Below are positions 1 to 9,620 of a DNA stretch of 64,000 nucleotides, piece after piece (position 1 is the stretch's first letter; each line of letters starts with the position of its first letter). Source of the DNA: Verrucomicrobiota bacterium. Its GTDB lineage: Bacteria > Verrucomicrobiota > Verrucomicrobiia > Verrucomicrobiales > Akkermansiaceae. Under the pieces are notes generated by a model. The model searched no databases and had not been told where the DNA came from. It saw nothing but the letters and a program-made list of their open reading frames with translations. The DNA is taken from the NCBI GenBank assembly GCA_026397725.1, contig JAPLUI010000319.1, forward strand, positions 16,081 to 80,080, given 5' to 3'. The position numbers and the translations under genes are program-made.

Positions 1-2493
1 GACGATGCGGCCGTGAATCGAGTCATAGCCGCACTTAACCCACGTGAGGTCGCCGACAATGGCCGGCTTGATGATGATCTTCTTGAACCCGGGGCCGGAT
101 TCATCGGGGCAAATGCCGGCCAGGGATTTGAAGAACCAAGCCGACACATCTCCGAACATCACGTGGTTGTGAGAGCCGTCGCTATCGTCCCACTTTTCCC
201 AAAGGGTAGTGGCTCCCTGCTTGATCCAGTAACCCCAGCTCGGCTGGGTTGTCTGTGCAGTCACCTTGAACGCCACATCAGCCCGCCCGTTGTTGGCAAG
301 TACGTGGAGCAGATACTTGGTTCCCAATATTCCGCAGTCGAGATGGTTGCCCTGCATCTCAACATTGGCGACGAGATTATCTAACACGGTGTCAACATCC
401 GCAGGTTCCACCAGCCCCTGGTATAGCGCGCAGGACAACGCGGTCTGCGATCCATTAGCGTATTGCTTTGTCTGCCCGTTTAGAAACTCCCTGTTGAATG
501 CCTGCCTGATAGCGGCGGCAAGTTGGGCATATTTTGCCGCGTCATCCGGCTGGCCAAGAATCCCGGCCATTTTTGACACGATTACAGCGTCACAGTAATA
601 GTAGCCGGTGGATGTCACCTCCACGGGTGTCTCGGTCTTTGCCACGCTCCAGTCGCCGGGGTCGATGCCAACAATGCCGTTCTTTGCCATGCTCGTTAGA
701 TAATCGACATAGCGTTTCAGGTTCTCGTAGTGCTCGGCCAGGAGGCGAATATCGCCGCGATATTGGTACATGTACCATGGAATCAGGACATACGCGGAAG
801 TCCAGCCAGGGCCGCCTCCCCATTGGTAACCCCAGCCGCCGGTTGGAACGATGCCCGGCAGTTCGCCGCTGTCACGTTGTTCATCCTTGAAATCTAACAT
901 CCACTGGGTATAGGCAGCCGACGCGTCGAAGTTGTAAAGACCGGTCTCGGCGGCCACATGAGCGTCGCCGGTCCAGCCGATCTTCTCACGGTTTGGGCAG
1001 TCGGTTGGATGGCCATGGAAGTTGTTCAGGTACGACCAACGGGTGCAATGCTGAATCTTGTTCAACAGCTCATTGGAACATTCAAACGTGCCGGCATTCT
1101 CCAGGTCGGTATGCATCACAAGTGCTTCCAGATCAGCCAGTTTGGGTTCACCGGGGAAACCTGTCACCTGGACATATTGGAATCCGTGATACATGAACCG
1201 GGACTGCCAGATTTCCGTTCCCTTGCCCTTGAGAACATAACGTTCCGTCTGGAACTCGGCGGACTGGCAGAACACCTTGATCCGGTCTGGATTCAGGGTC
1301 CCGTCGTCATGCAGCAATTCGGCGTACTGGATCTTCACCTCCGTCCCAGCCGGACCTGTCACAGCCAAGCGGGCGGTGCCGGCAATATTCTGCCCCATAT
1401 CATATAGATAAACACCCGGCTTGGGCTGGGAAACCTTAACCGGTTTCAGAACCTCCGTGACGCGTATTGGCTGAACCATCTGGGCACTGAGCTTGCCTTT
1501 GGGCGCATCAACCACCTTGGCCGCGACCCACTTCGAATCATCGTAGCCGGCAGTGTTCCACCCTTCTTTCTCCAGCCTGGCGTCATACACTTCCCCGCTC
1601 AGCATGCCGTCAAACTGAATCGGACCTGTGGAGTATTTCCACGACTCGTCGCTGATGATTGTTTGGGTGGACCCGTCGGCAAATGCGATTTCAAGCTGGA
1701 GCAGCATCTTGGGTTTGGCACGCCAAGGTGCCGTGTCAAAGCTCCACGGGTTCTTCACGTGATAATTATACCAACCGTTTCCAAGCATCACCCCCATGGC
1801 ATTATTGCCATTCTTCAGTTGGCGGGTCATGTCGTAAGTCACATAGAGCACACGCCGGTCATATCGCGTGAATTTCGGGTCCAGCACATGGTCGCCGACC
1901 TTTTGTCCATTCAGTGTCAGCTCATAATATCCCAAGCCGCTGATATATGCCGTGGCACGTTCAATTTTCTTGTCCAGGGAGAACGTCTTCCTGAGGAGCG
2001 GAGCAGGTTCGATCGGCGCATCGGTGGGAGCGCCAATCCACTTCGCCTTGAAATCCTGCGGGTTTAGGAGGCCCATCGACCACCCGGCAGGGGCGCTCCA
2101 GGCCGACGCTTTGCCGCCCTTGTCCCAGACGCGGACTTTCCAATGGCAGGCCAGCCGCGACCCTAACAGCTTTCCGGAATACTCCACCTGGATGCTCTGA
2201 TCCGACTCCACCTTGCCGCTGTCCCACAGGTCGCCCTGGTCTTTGGCTAATGATTCCGGTGTCGAGGCGACCAGCACTTGATAGCCACTTTGTTTCTGAC
2301 CTCTGTCCTCTGAACTCTGACTTCTCTCTTCAATGACCCATGACAGCCGGGGCTTTGCCACGTCGATGCCGAGCGGATCCACGAGGTATTCGCAGCGCAG
2401 GCGCGACGGCTCCGCGACGGAGGCTGACAGGCAGGTCAGCATGGCGATTCCGGCAAGCAGTCCGGCGGCGATACGGGTGACGATGGGGTTCAT
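1..2493 (-). CDS. GH78-type alpha-L-rhamnosidase, 3' end outside window
   Basis: Predicted exported alpha-L-rhamnosidase that removes terminal rhamnose from a polysaccharide. The reading frame is open from the ATG at 2491-2493 to base 1 (831 codons); roughly 70-80 C-terminal residues lie outside, judged from the paralogue at 21283-23538. The first 25 or so residues form a signal peptide. The GH78 N-terminal beta domains follow, then the (alpha/alpha)6 catalytic barrel. The catalytic block DCPNREKIGWTGDA is encoded near 980-1005; in GH78 enzymes its first Asp region and a later Glu act in acid/base catalysis. It is the last visible gene of the minus-strand operon, 31 bases after the GH29 gene. 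Heptad DNA repeats lie inside its coding sequence near the N terminus. The family call is firm; the substrate is inferred. Confidence 0.9.
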   Translation of the reverse strand, partial: MNPIVTRIAAGLLAGIAMLTCLSASVAEPSRLRCEYLVDPLGIDVAKPRLSWVIEERSQSSEDRGQKQSGYQVLVASTPESLAKDQGDLWDSGKVESDQSIQVEYSGKLLGSRLACHWKVRVWDKGGKASAWSAPAGWSMGLLNPQDFKAKWIGAPTDAPIEPAPLLRKTFSLDKKIERATAYISGLGYYELTLNGQKVGDHVLDPKFTRYDRRVLYVTYDMTRQLKNGNNAMGVMLGNGWYNYHVKNPWSFDTAPWRAKPKMLLQLEIAFADGSTQTIISDESWKYSTGPIQFDGMLSGEVYDARLEKEGWNTAGYDDSKWVAAKVVDAPKGKLSAQMVQPIRVTEVLKPVKVSQPKPGVYLYDMGQNIAGTARLAVTGPAGTEVKIQYAELLHDDGTLNPDRIKVFCQSAEFQTERYVLKGKGTEIWQSRFMYHGFQYVQVTGFPGEPKLADLEALVMHTDLENAGTFECSNELLNKIQHCTRWSYLNNFHGHPTDCPNREKIGWTGDAHVAAETGLYNFDASAAYTQWMLDFKDEQRDSGELPGIVPTGGWGYQWGGGPGWTSAYVLIPWYMYQYRGDIRLLAEHYENLKRYVDYLTSMAKNGIVGIDPGDWSVAKTETPVEVTSTGYYYCDAVIVSKMAGILGQPDDAAKYAQLAAAIRQAFNREFLNGQTKQYANGSQTALSCALYQGLVEPADVDTVLDNLVANVEMQGNHLDCGILGTKYLLHVLANNGRADVAFKVTAQTTQPSWGYWIKQGATTLWEKWDDSDGSHNHVMFGDVSAWFFKSLAGICPDESGPGFKKIIIKPAIVGDLTWVKCGYDSIHGRIV
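2295..2329. repeat. Heptanucleotide repeat (TCTGACY-like) inside a GH78 gene
   Basis: Five consecutive 7-base units (TCTGACC, TCTGTCC, TCTGAAC, TCTGACT, TCTCTCT) lie in frame in the GH78 coding sequence. They encode a polar stretch (EERSQSSEDRGQ) between two conserved N-terminal segments. The same repeat occurs at the matching place in the paralogue (23331-23365). Confidence 0.7.
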
Positions 2494-2524
2494 AAGATTC
2501 TTCAGAGTTGTGTCCTTTCCTCGT

Positions 2525-4885
2525 TCATTTCCACGGAATGACCTGCATCTCCTCGAACGTCGTGTTTTGGCCGCCGATCTCGCCCATCGTGGGCGTGGCT
2601 GCCCAGACCAGCCAGCGATAGGATCCGAGCGGCTTGTCCGCGCTGCGGCGGATGCTGGTGGCCTCATGTTCGGTCCGCTCCCCACGGGAATCCACCGTGA
2701 TGACCGGTGTGAAAGCCTTGGTATCGGCGACGTTCCAACCCGGGTCCGTGGTGGAATTGCTGCCGTAAAGAGTGAACGACTGTCTGGCATGCGTATTGCC
2801 GGACGCGTAGGTATTGACCCGGGCAATGCTTTTCACTGCACCCAGATCGTACCTGATCTTGCCGGTGTCAACCCCGCCGGCAAAGGTCGGCCCGCGGTTG
2901 CACTCGATTTTACCATCTACCAGAAGCTCAGTGGCACCTATGGTCAACTCAGCTCCACCCACAGATGCCTTTGCCGGCAATACCGCCGATGGGTCACTGA
3001 GCGGGATCGTCTTGAACTCGGGCTTCCACAGGTTCTCTCTTGTCACGTAGGTGTAATGGGTCAGATCAATCGGCAGCAGCTTCTGCTGCCGATTGATTGT
3101 TAGTGTCAACTTCCCGCCGGCGGATTGATCAGCCATGGCAGTGATGTCAGCGATTGATTTCGCCTCCTTGCCATTGCAGGAGATGATCACGTCGTCCTTT
3201 TTCAAGCCGGCCTTGGCGGCGTCACTGGCGGCGGGCACGTCAAGCAGCAACACGCCGCCGTCGGTAGTCAGTCCGTAGGCGGCGCGCTCCTTGGCACCGG
3301 CAATCTCACGGGCCTGCGCCTGCCAAAGCAACCTGGCCGCAGGCATCAGCGCGGGAATCTGCCCGGAGAAGGTCAGTTTGAGCGAATAGGCGCTGCATGG
3401 ATAGGGTTCCTTGGGCGGCAATGAGATCTGGAGTGACTCGCCGTCCTGGGTGAATTTGAGCTTGTCCGCGGATCCTAACAGCGTGACGGCCAGCAAACTC
3501 TTCAGGTCGATGCGGGATTTGGCCAGGGTCTTGATTTTCACCACCGCACCGTCGCCTGGCCAGCCAAGGGTCGTGGCATAGAGGACGTTGTTCGCCTTGT
3601 TGCGGGTGAAGCGGATATCGGCGGCCGAGCCGCTGGAAATGCCGCTGAAGTTCTTATGACCCTCGCCGAAAGCCTCCCAGGTGCGGGTGGAGAAGATGGC
3701 CTCGCCGATCAGGTTGAAGTCATGCTCCATATCCTTGAACATGGTGATCACTTCTTCTTCCAGCTCGCCTTCACCGGTTAGAGGCACATTCAGCAGTAGG
3801 TTGCCGTTTTTGCTGACCACATCGATCAGGGTATGGATAATTTCAAAGCCCTTCTTGTAATCCTTTCGGCGGTCGCGCAGCCAGTACCACTCACCACCCG
3901 TGGGTTTGTCGGTCTGCCAGAAGTTCTTCTGAAGGGTGGCGGGAAATTCGAACTCGAAGTTTTCGGCGCCGATGGGACAGCCGCCCTTGAAGTTGGCCAC
4001 AGCCTGCAATTTGCCGCCATGTTCCTTGAGACTCTGGTTGTAGAGATGCGAGACGATCTTGTAGCCCTTGTCCTTGAAGGGCGGGCCGCCGTCGGTGTAG
4101 TAGAGGTCGGGATGATAGCGATCAATCAGGTCTTTCATCCGGTCCTCGAAGTTCTGCTCGAACTCAGGCGGGCCGACATCCTGCGGTCCTTCGTATCCCG
4201 GATCGCTGCTCTTCCATGGCACGCCGTAGAGGTCCTGGAATTGCGGGTCCTGGCCGTCATACGGCACGCCCGCCAACGGGCCGGTCTTGTCGGCCCCGTG
4301 CGAGGTCTGCAGCCAGCGGTAGGTCCGGGCGACGTGCGAGGCCACGCCGAAATGCAGGCCGTTAGCCACGGTGGCCTTTTGCCACATCCCGCAAATATCC
4401 TTGCCGGCGGTGGCCATCGAATTGAAACGCGGCTGGAATTTGGAATCCCACATGTCGAAGTTGTCATGGTGCGATGCCACTGGCACCACGTAGCGCGCGC
4501 CGCCCTGCTTGTATAACTTCACGAGCCGGTCGGCCTGGGCCTGGTCGAATTTTTCGGCCTTGAACAGCTTGCAGATATCCTTGTAGCCGAACTTCGAGGG
4601 ATGGCCGTAGGTGGCGCAATGATACTTGTAGCCCTCGCTGCCCTCTTCGTACATCCAGCGGGCATACCACGTGGAGGCCACGCCGGGGATGCTCTCCGGC
4701 CCCCAGTGCATGAAGATGCCGAACTTGCCGTCGATGAACCACTCGGGGATCTCCGCCTGCTTGAGCGAGTCCACCGTCGGCTCGTATTTGGCCTGGCTTG
4801 GCGCGGGCTTGTCGGCGGCTTGAACCAGTGCCAGCGGTGTTAGACAGATGGCGGTATAGGTGATGCGTTTGATGATGTTGTTCAT
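2525..4885 (-). CDS. GH29 alpha-L-fucosidase with PDZ and discoidin-like domains
   Basis: Exported alpha-L-fucosidase of 786 residues. A signal peptide (about 1-23) is followed by a GH29 (beta/alpha)8 catalytic domain (about 30-400). Visible motifs are HWG near residue 60, HHD near 139, and DLYYTDGG, whose Asp265 fits the catalytic nucleophile. A GH29 beta-sandwich follows (to about 510). Residues 515-605 form a PDZ-like domain (DVPAASDAAKAGLKKDDVII), and residues 615-786 form an F5/8-type carbohydrate-binding module. The PDZ domain is unusual for a fucosidase and closely resembles the one at the end of the neighbouring beta-helix protein. The gene starts 9 bases after that neighbour and has only a weak ribosome-binding site. 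The catalytic assignment is strong; the exact linkage cleaved is not known. Confidence 0.92.
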   Translation of the reverse strand: MNNIIKRITYTAICLTPLALVQAADKPAPSQAKYEPTVDSLKQAEIPEWFIDGKFGIFMHWGPESIPGVASTWYARWMYEEGSEGYKYHCATYGHPSKFGYKDICKLFKAEKFDQAQADRLVKLYKQGGARYVVPVASHHDNFDMWDSKFQPRFNSMATAGKDICGMWQKATVANGLHFGVASHVARTYRWLQTSHGADKTGPLAGVPYDGQDPQFQDLYGVPWKSSDPGYEGPQDVGPPEFEQNFEDRMKDLIDRYHPDLYYTDGGPPFKDKGYKIVSHLYNQSLKEHGGKLQAVANFKGGCPIGAENFEFEFPATLQKNFWQTDKPTGGEWYWLRDRRKDYKKGFEIIHTLIDVVSKNGNLLLNVPLTGEGELEEEVITMFKDMEHDFNLIGEAIFSTRTWEAFGEGHKNFSGISSGSAADIRFTRNKANNVLYATTLGWPGDGAVVKIKTLAKSRIDLKSLLAVTLLGSADKLKFTQDGESLQISLPPKEPYPCSAYSLKLTFSGQIPALMPAARLLWQAQAREIAGAKERAAYGLTTDGGVLLLDVPAASDAAKAGLKKDDVIISCNGKEAKSIADITAMADQSAGGKLTLTINRQQKLLPIDLTHYTYVTRENLWKPEFKTIPLSDPSAVLPAKASVGGAELTIGATELLVDGKIECNRGPTFAGGVDTGKIRYDLGAVKSIARVNTYASGNTHARQSFTLYGSNSTTDPGWNVADTKAFTPVITVDSRGERTEHEATSIRRSADKPLGSYRWLVWAATPTMGEIGGQNTTFEEMQVIPWK

Positions 4886-4894
4886 ATATTTTCG

Positions 4895-7300
4895 TTAGAT
4901 GCTAAGAGTGATTTGTTTTTGTTTGCGGATGAGGGTGATCGACAACTTCTTGCCGGCGGCTGCGGCGCGGTGTATTTCCAGGTCGCTTACGGTGCGCACC
5001 GGTTGATCATTGCAGGAGATGATCACATCGTCCTTTTGGAGGCCGGCCGTGGCGGCCGGGCTGGCGGCGGGAACATCCATGACAAGCACCCCGGTCTCAT
5101 CGGGCAAACCATAGACTGAGCGGTCGCCGAGGCCCGCGATGTCGCGAACCCGTGCCTGCCAGATCTCACTTGGTGGCGCGGGTGGTGGTTGGGATGGCGC
5201 GGCGGATTTCACGGCGGCGGGCATTTCCGGGGTGCGGGCGAGCGCTTTGAGCGCGGGCATCTGCACGCCGAACTGGTCCATCGGGAAATTCACAAAGCCG
5301 AGTTTGAGAGCCGGCGAGTTTTCCGCCACGCGGAAATCCCCGTTGGCGGCATCGACGAACATCGCGTCGGCGACGAGCGAATGCGCGTCGCGCTTGGATT
5401 GGCTAGCGAGCTTGGTGGCGGGTTCCGGTGCGGTGAGGCCCGCGCGATGGACCAGGTTGTTGTCCACTTCCTTGCCCCACGGAGCCGGGATGTCTCCTGC
5501 CGGATGATACTCCTCGTCGGACATGATATTGTGGCGGACAATCTCCCCGCCGTGCTTGTACCAGACATGCGGGTGGAAACCGCCGAACAAGATGTTGTTT
5601 TCCACCACGCGGCCGAAGCCCTCGCGGTTTTTCAGGCCGCCATGGAGGCAGAGGTTGTTGTAGATATGATAATTGGTGGACCCGTCATCGAGGTCGATGT
5701 CCCAGCCGTTGTCGCAGCGCCAGCGGCTGTTGCGGATGACGGTGGCCTTGTAGGCATCCGCAGTGACAAGTTCCTTGTTAGCCTCCCACGCCTTGTCGTC
5801 ATTGAGGTCCAGGCCGCGCAAATTCCAATAGCGGTCGCGGCCCCAGGAATTAAACGACCCGTGGTCACCGGTTTCCTTGACGGTGTCAAAGACATCGCAG
5901 AACTCGATGAGATGGCCGCCCCAGCAACCATCGCCGATGTTAATGCCGGCGCGCGGCATGTCATAAATCGAGCAATGCCGGATGGTGATGCCCTGTGCCA
6001 TGTCCATGGTCACGCCTGCGGTTTGTTTTTCCACCTGGCCGATGTCATGGATCAGGCAGTCCTCCACCACACAGTCGCCCGGGTAGTTGGATGTCTTCGG
6101 CCCGGCCGTGCGGTCGATTTTGTCGAGGTCGTTGCCCTTGTCCCAGGGGATGCCGTTGTAGCAGGCATTGGGATCGCCGATCAAGGCCACGCCGTTGCCG
6201 CCCGCCCGTGTGATATGGCAGCCCCGCACCGTGATCCGGCGGTTGTAGTTGTTCACAAACACGGCGTTGCCACCGAGTTGGTCGAGCATGCAGTTATCTA
6301 ACACGCAATCCTCCGCGCCATTGAAGAGCACCGCGCCGCCGCGATAGATCGCCCAGTCGCTGCGCAGCACGGGTTCCTTGGTGTCCATGAACGTCCGCGC
6401 GGCGTGGCGGAAGTTCAGGCCTTTGAGTGACAGAAACCGCACCGGCGATTGTTCGGTGCCGCGGAACTCGACGAGGTTGCGCAAACGCACCGTTTCGATG
6501 GTGTCCTTGGCGAGGTCGAGTCCCGCGGGCGGATAGAAATAGAGCAGGTTTTTCTTGGTATCGAGGAACCACTCGCCCGGTGAGTCGAGTTCCTCGAAGA
6601 TGTTTTCCACGAACCTGGCATCCTTGTTCATGCCGGATGGGCGGTTGTTCTGCCAGCCGCCTTCGTAGGTGACGTTGTTGTCGGCCTTGTTGCCGGTGAT
6701 GCGGTAATGCATGCCGCCCCAGCCGTTGCCGTGCAGGGTGTGAATGAATCCGCCGGTGGGATCCTGCCATTTGGCAGCACGCTCCGGGCTGATGGCATCC
6801 GCCGCGCAGCCGTGGAAGATCCGTGCCCTGGAGTCGAAGTTCGGGTAACGCGCCAGGATTTGAAGCGTGCCATTGACGAACAACTGGTCGGTCGTGAAGC
6901 CGGCAGGCACCTCAGCCTTCATGATCCCATCCTTGTACGGCTGCCATTTGAGATTGCGCAATGGCATACCGCCGCTGATCACCGGACGCTCCTTGCCATA
7001 CGCCTGATAGACCACCGGCGCAACCTTGCTGCCGGAATCCTCGCCGGTGAACACCAGCGGCTCCGGCAGATAATACGTTCCTTCCCTCACATGGACGGTG
7101 ACTGACTTCGGATCTTTTTCTTCCGCCCTCTGTTTGCGCCCCGCCTGTTGAGCGCGCTGCAAGGTCACGAACGGCTTGGCCAGCGTGCCCGGATTCTTGT
7201 CGTTGCCATTCGTTGCAACGAAAAACTCCGAGGCTCTCGCCTCAACCGTAACAAAAACACATAGAGACAATACGATTGCACAACACGCTGAATTCTTCAT
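4895..7300 (-). CDS. GH141-like parallel beta-helix glycosidase with C-terminal PDZ domain
   Basis: Exported 801-residue protein. After a signal peptide (about 1-23) comes FFVATNGNDKNPGT, the usual start of GH141-type and related right-handed beta-helix proteins. Repeated helix coils run to about residue 640 (for example VVEDCLIHDIG and TIRHCSIYDMPRAGINIG). Known GH141 members include an alpha-L-fucosidase acting on rhamnogalacturonan II and a xylanase, so activity cannot be fixed from sequence. Residues 715-801 are a PDZ-like domain sharing the DVPAAS..AA.AGL.KDDVIISCN core with the GH29 neighbour. A strong Shine-Dalgarno (AAGGAG, 6 bases before ATG) supports the start. The gene sits between the SASA esterase (16-base gap) and GH29 (9-base gap). 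The beta-helix fold is firm; the GH141 family is likely. Confidence 0.75.
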   Translation of the reverse strand: MKNSACCAIVLSLCVFVTVEARASEFFVATNGNDKNPGTLAKPFVTLQRAQQAGRKQRAEEKDPKSVTVHVREGTYYLPEPLVFTGEDSGSKVAPVVYQAYGKERPVISGGMPLRNLKWQPYKDGIMKAEVPAGFTTDQLFVNGTLQILARYPNFDSRARIFHGCAADAISPERAAKWQDPTGGFIHTLHGNGWGGMHYRITGNKADNNVTYEGGWQNNRPSGMNKDARFVENIFEELDSPGEWFLDTKKNLLYFYPPAGLDLAKDTIETVRLRNLVEFRGTEQSPVRFLSLKGLNFRHAARTFMDTKEPVLRSDWAIYRGGAVLFNGAEDCVLDNCMLDQLGGNAVFVNNYNRRITVRGCHITRAGGNGVALIGDPNACYNGIPWDKGNDLDKIDRTAGPKTSNYPGDCVVEDCLIHDIGQVEKQTAGVTMDMAQGITIRHCSIYDMPRAGINIGDGCWGGHLIEFCDVFDTVKETGDHGSFNSWGRDRYWNLRGLDLNDDKAWEANKELVTADAYKATVIRNSRWRCDNGWDIDLDDGSTNYHIYNNLCLHGGLKNREGFGRVVENNILFGGFHPHVWYKHGGEIVRHNIMSDEEYHPAGDIPAPWGKEVDNNLVHRAGLTAPEPATKLASQSKRDAHSLVADAMFVDAANGDFRVAENSPALKLGFVNFPMDQFGVQMPALKALARTPEMPAAVKSAAPSQPPPAPPSEIWQARVRDIAGLGDRSVYGLPDETGVLVMDVPAASPAATAGLQKDDVIISCNDQPVRTVSDLEIHRAAAAGKKLSITLIRKQKQITLSI

Positions 7301-7316
7301 TGGTACTCCTTGTATA

Positions 7317-9590
7317 TTATTTGGTTATCATTTTCATCATCGCGTGCCCCATCTCCACGCCTATTCGGAAATAACTCTCGCCGCTGTAGTTCCAGTGGTA
7401 CCCGCCACCCGGAGATGGCGAGTTTTCCTCAAAATCGAAAGGCCGCGTGTCCACGGTGGCCACGGTGCCGGCGAATTCGGGATATTCATCAGGCTGGGAC
7501 ACGGCGGTCTGCGCCGCGATCAACTTCATTCCGGTGGGATCAATATCAACCATGCTCATCCCCGTGGTCCCAATTACGATCCGCATATTCGGCACCTTGA
7601 ACTCAGTGCGGAGATCCTTAATCAGATTCACCAGATTAACCTCGTATTCGGCGGTCTTCTTCGTGTCGATGCGATCATTCCATCCCTGATGCCAGCCGAA
7701 CCCGACGATTTCACAGCCCTGTCCCTGATAGGCAGGGCAATAATCTTTCAGGTTGTTGAGCACCTTATGGACCTTTTCGGTCATCAGGCCATAGTACGGC
7801 CCGACCTTGCCGCCGGAACTGGGAGGACGGAAGTCCTCCGCCAACGATTTGCCACCCCATGCGGTCTTGATGAGGAGCACCTGATCGTCCATGGCATCGC
7901 CGACCGTCAGGCCGAAGCCGTATTCCGGACCGACGCTCCCTGTCGAGGCACCGAAATCGGGGGTTAGCGGGCCGTTTTTCACCTCGCCTGCCGGATCTTC
8001 ACCCTTCTGGTTCCATAGGGAAACCCATACATCATTGCGAGGAACAAAATTCGGCAGGGGCGTATCTCTCTTGACGCGGCCTGTATCAGTGAGGACATGG
8101 GGGGATTCAACGAAGTGATCGTACCGAATGGGGTTGTTCACGATCATCCCCCGAAGTGCGCCCAGTCCGCCAACGATCGGCGGGGTTCTCAGTTCGGTGT
8201 CTGGATTGCCGCCCCAGTCGACCGCCCCATGGCCCTCCATGTTCGACTGGCCCGCAAGGATGAAGACCTTCAGCTTGCCGTTGCCGGTCCGCGCTTTTAC
8301 ATTCAAGGCGCACGCCGCGGAGTTGCTGGGCGCATTTTGGATATCACCGGAATACTTGGCGGTGATGCTGTGACGACCCCACGGCAAGTCTTTGATCGTG
8401 ATTTCGACCTTTAACGCGGCATCCAAGGTTTTGGCACCCAGAGGCGGCAGGTCGTTACTCGCCAACGCCGCACCTTTGCCATAGCGGGAATCGTAATAAC
8501 TGATCGGAGTCACCTCCTTGCCCTCATAGTCATAAAAAATGACTTTGCCACTTGGTTTCTTGGTGCCGGCCACCGTGGCAGTGAAGGTCACAGGATCACC
8601 ATGCGTCGGATGATCACTGCCGCTGGCAAGCGTCAGGGTGGTGGTGGTCGCGGGGCGATTGTCGGTCACTAACAGGGAAATTGGAGCAGAGGTGCTGGGA
8701 GAGTTATTGGGATCGCCCTCATACCGGGCACTCAACGGGTGCGTGCCGCCCGCAAACACGTCTGTAACAAGGACTGCTGTGCTGGAACTATTCACTACCT
8801 GGCTCTCCAGGGGAACCTCTCCGTCATAGAAGGTCACTTTCCCGACTGGTTTTGCACCGCCTACCGTGGCCGTGAAGGTGAGACGATCGCCGAACGTGGA
8901 CTTGTTCGTGCCAACCGTCTGCTTGAGCGAAATGGTTGTCGGTTTTCTCGGATCGAACCTCACGAGCTGAAAACCATTCAAGGTGCCCGTGAAATTGACA
9001 TGTATCCCGCCCTCATCCGAAGGAACGATATTTTTGAAAACGACATAATCTTCACCCTCGACCCACGTGGCGCCGTTGAGGTTCTTGCCGGTGCTTATCA
9101 GCGTGTTGGTGCCCGCATCCGACCGATTGCTGATAGAAAACTCCCCGCCCTTGTTCCTGCCGTAATCATCCTGCGAGGGGAGATAAAGGTCGTACCTGTT
9201 GAATTTGTCGAGTCCGCTGATATCCAGAGGGGTCTTGTTGGCATCATGCCAGCCTCCGATGAGAAGGGTCAACTTGTTGTTTCGCCAGTCCTGGGCGCAG
9301 CCGACAGCCGTGTCGACATGGAAGCCCACCGTCGTGGGCTTGTCCTCGGAATTCTTCAGCTTGGTACGGTTCCAACCAAACCCTTCACTCCAGATCACCC
9401 CGGGGTACGCAACGGGCGCCACTCCGCGATCCGTCGGGTTCGCCCGTCCCTTCATGGTGCTTTCAGGCTCCCACGCATGACCGCCACAGTTCACATTGAT
9501 GACTTCAACCGCCTCCGCCGCTTTGGCACAATAACTGGTGACAAACCCCATTGCGGACAGACCGCACATCATAACAATTCGCTTTTTCAT
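7317..9590 (-). CDS. SASA/CE6-type carbohydrate acetylesterase with malectin-like and Ig-like domains
   Basis: Exported 757-residue protein, probably a deacetylase of sugar O-acetyl groups. After a signal peptide (about 1-25) there is a malectin/NPCBM-like carbohydrate-binding region (about 27-215). Two Big_3-type Ig-like domains follow (about 218-430), each with a TFTATV..GTK/GAKP.GKV.FYD pattern. The catalytic SASA domain occupies about 440-757: FILAGQSNMEGHG carries the nucleophile Ser, and GFGWHQGWND and the later GGGYHWN segment fit the family's other blocks. AAAGGAAT lies about 9 bases before the ATG. It follows the GH78-like gene by 30 bases in the operon, so removal of acetyl groups probably exposes the polymer to the glycosidases. 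Sialate esterase activity is an alternative, since the fold is shared. Confidence 0.85.
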   Translation of the reverse strand: MKKRIVMMCGLSAMGFVTSYCAKAAEAVEVINVNCGGHAWEPESTMKGRANPTDRGVAPVAYPGVIWSEGFGWNRTKLKNSEDKPTTVGFHVDTAVGCAQDWRNNKLTLLIGGWHDANKTPLDISGLDKFNRYDLYLPSQDDYGRNKGGEFSISNRSDAGTNTLISTGKNLNGATWVEGEDYVVFKNIVPSDEGGIHVNFTGTLNGFQLVRFDPRKPTTISLKQTVGTNKSTFGDRLTFTATVGGAKPVGKVTFYDGEVPLESQVVNSSSTAVLVTDVFAGGTHPLSARYEGDPNNSPSTSAPISLLVTDNRPATTTTLTLASGSDHPTHGDPVTFTATVAGTKKPSGKVIFYDYEGKEVTPISYYDSRYGKGAALASNDLPPLGAKTLDAALKVEITIKDLPWGRHSITAKYSGDIQNAPSNSAACALNVKARTGNGKLKVFILAGQSNMEGHGAVDWGGNPDTELRTPPIVGGLGALRGMIVNNPIRYDHFVESPHVLTDTGRVKRDTPLPNFVPRNDVWVSLWNQKGEDPAGEVKNGPLTPDFGASTGSVGPEYGFGLTVGDAMDDQVLLIKTAWGGKSLAEDFRPPSSGGKVGPYYGLMTEKVHKVLNNLKDYCPAYQGQGCEIVGFGWHQGWNDRIDTKKTAEYEVNLVNLIKDLRTEFKVPNMRIVIGTTGMSMVDIDPTGMKLIAAQTAVSQPDEYPEFAGTVATVDTRPFDFEENSPSPGGGYHWNYSGESYFRIGVEMGHAMMKMITK

Positions 9591-9620
9591 TTGTTTATTC
9601 CTTTCATTGTCGTCATTTCA
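9591..9620 (-). promoter_or_regulatory. Short intergenic leader with Shine-Dalgarno, shared with 12054-12076
   Basis: Read on the minus strand, this spacer contains CGACAATGAAAGGAATAAAC and then the ATG of the SASA gene. The spacer before the next gene upstream (12054-12076) contains the nearly identical CGACAATTACAGGAATAAAC. The AGGA core is well placed in both, and it fixes the true starts at 9590 and 12053. Confidence 0.6.
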
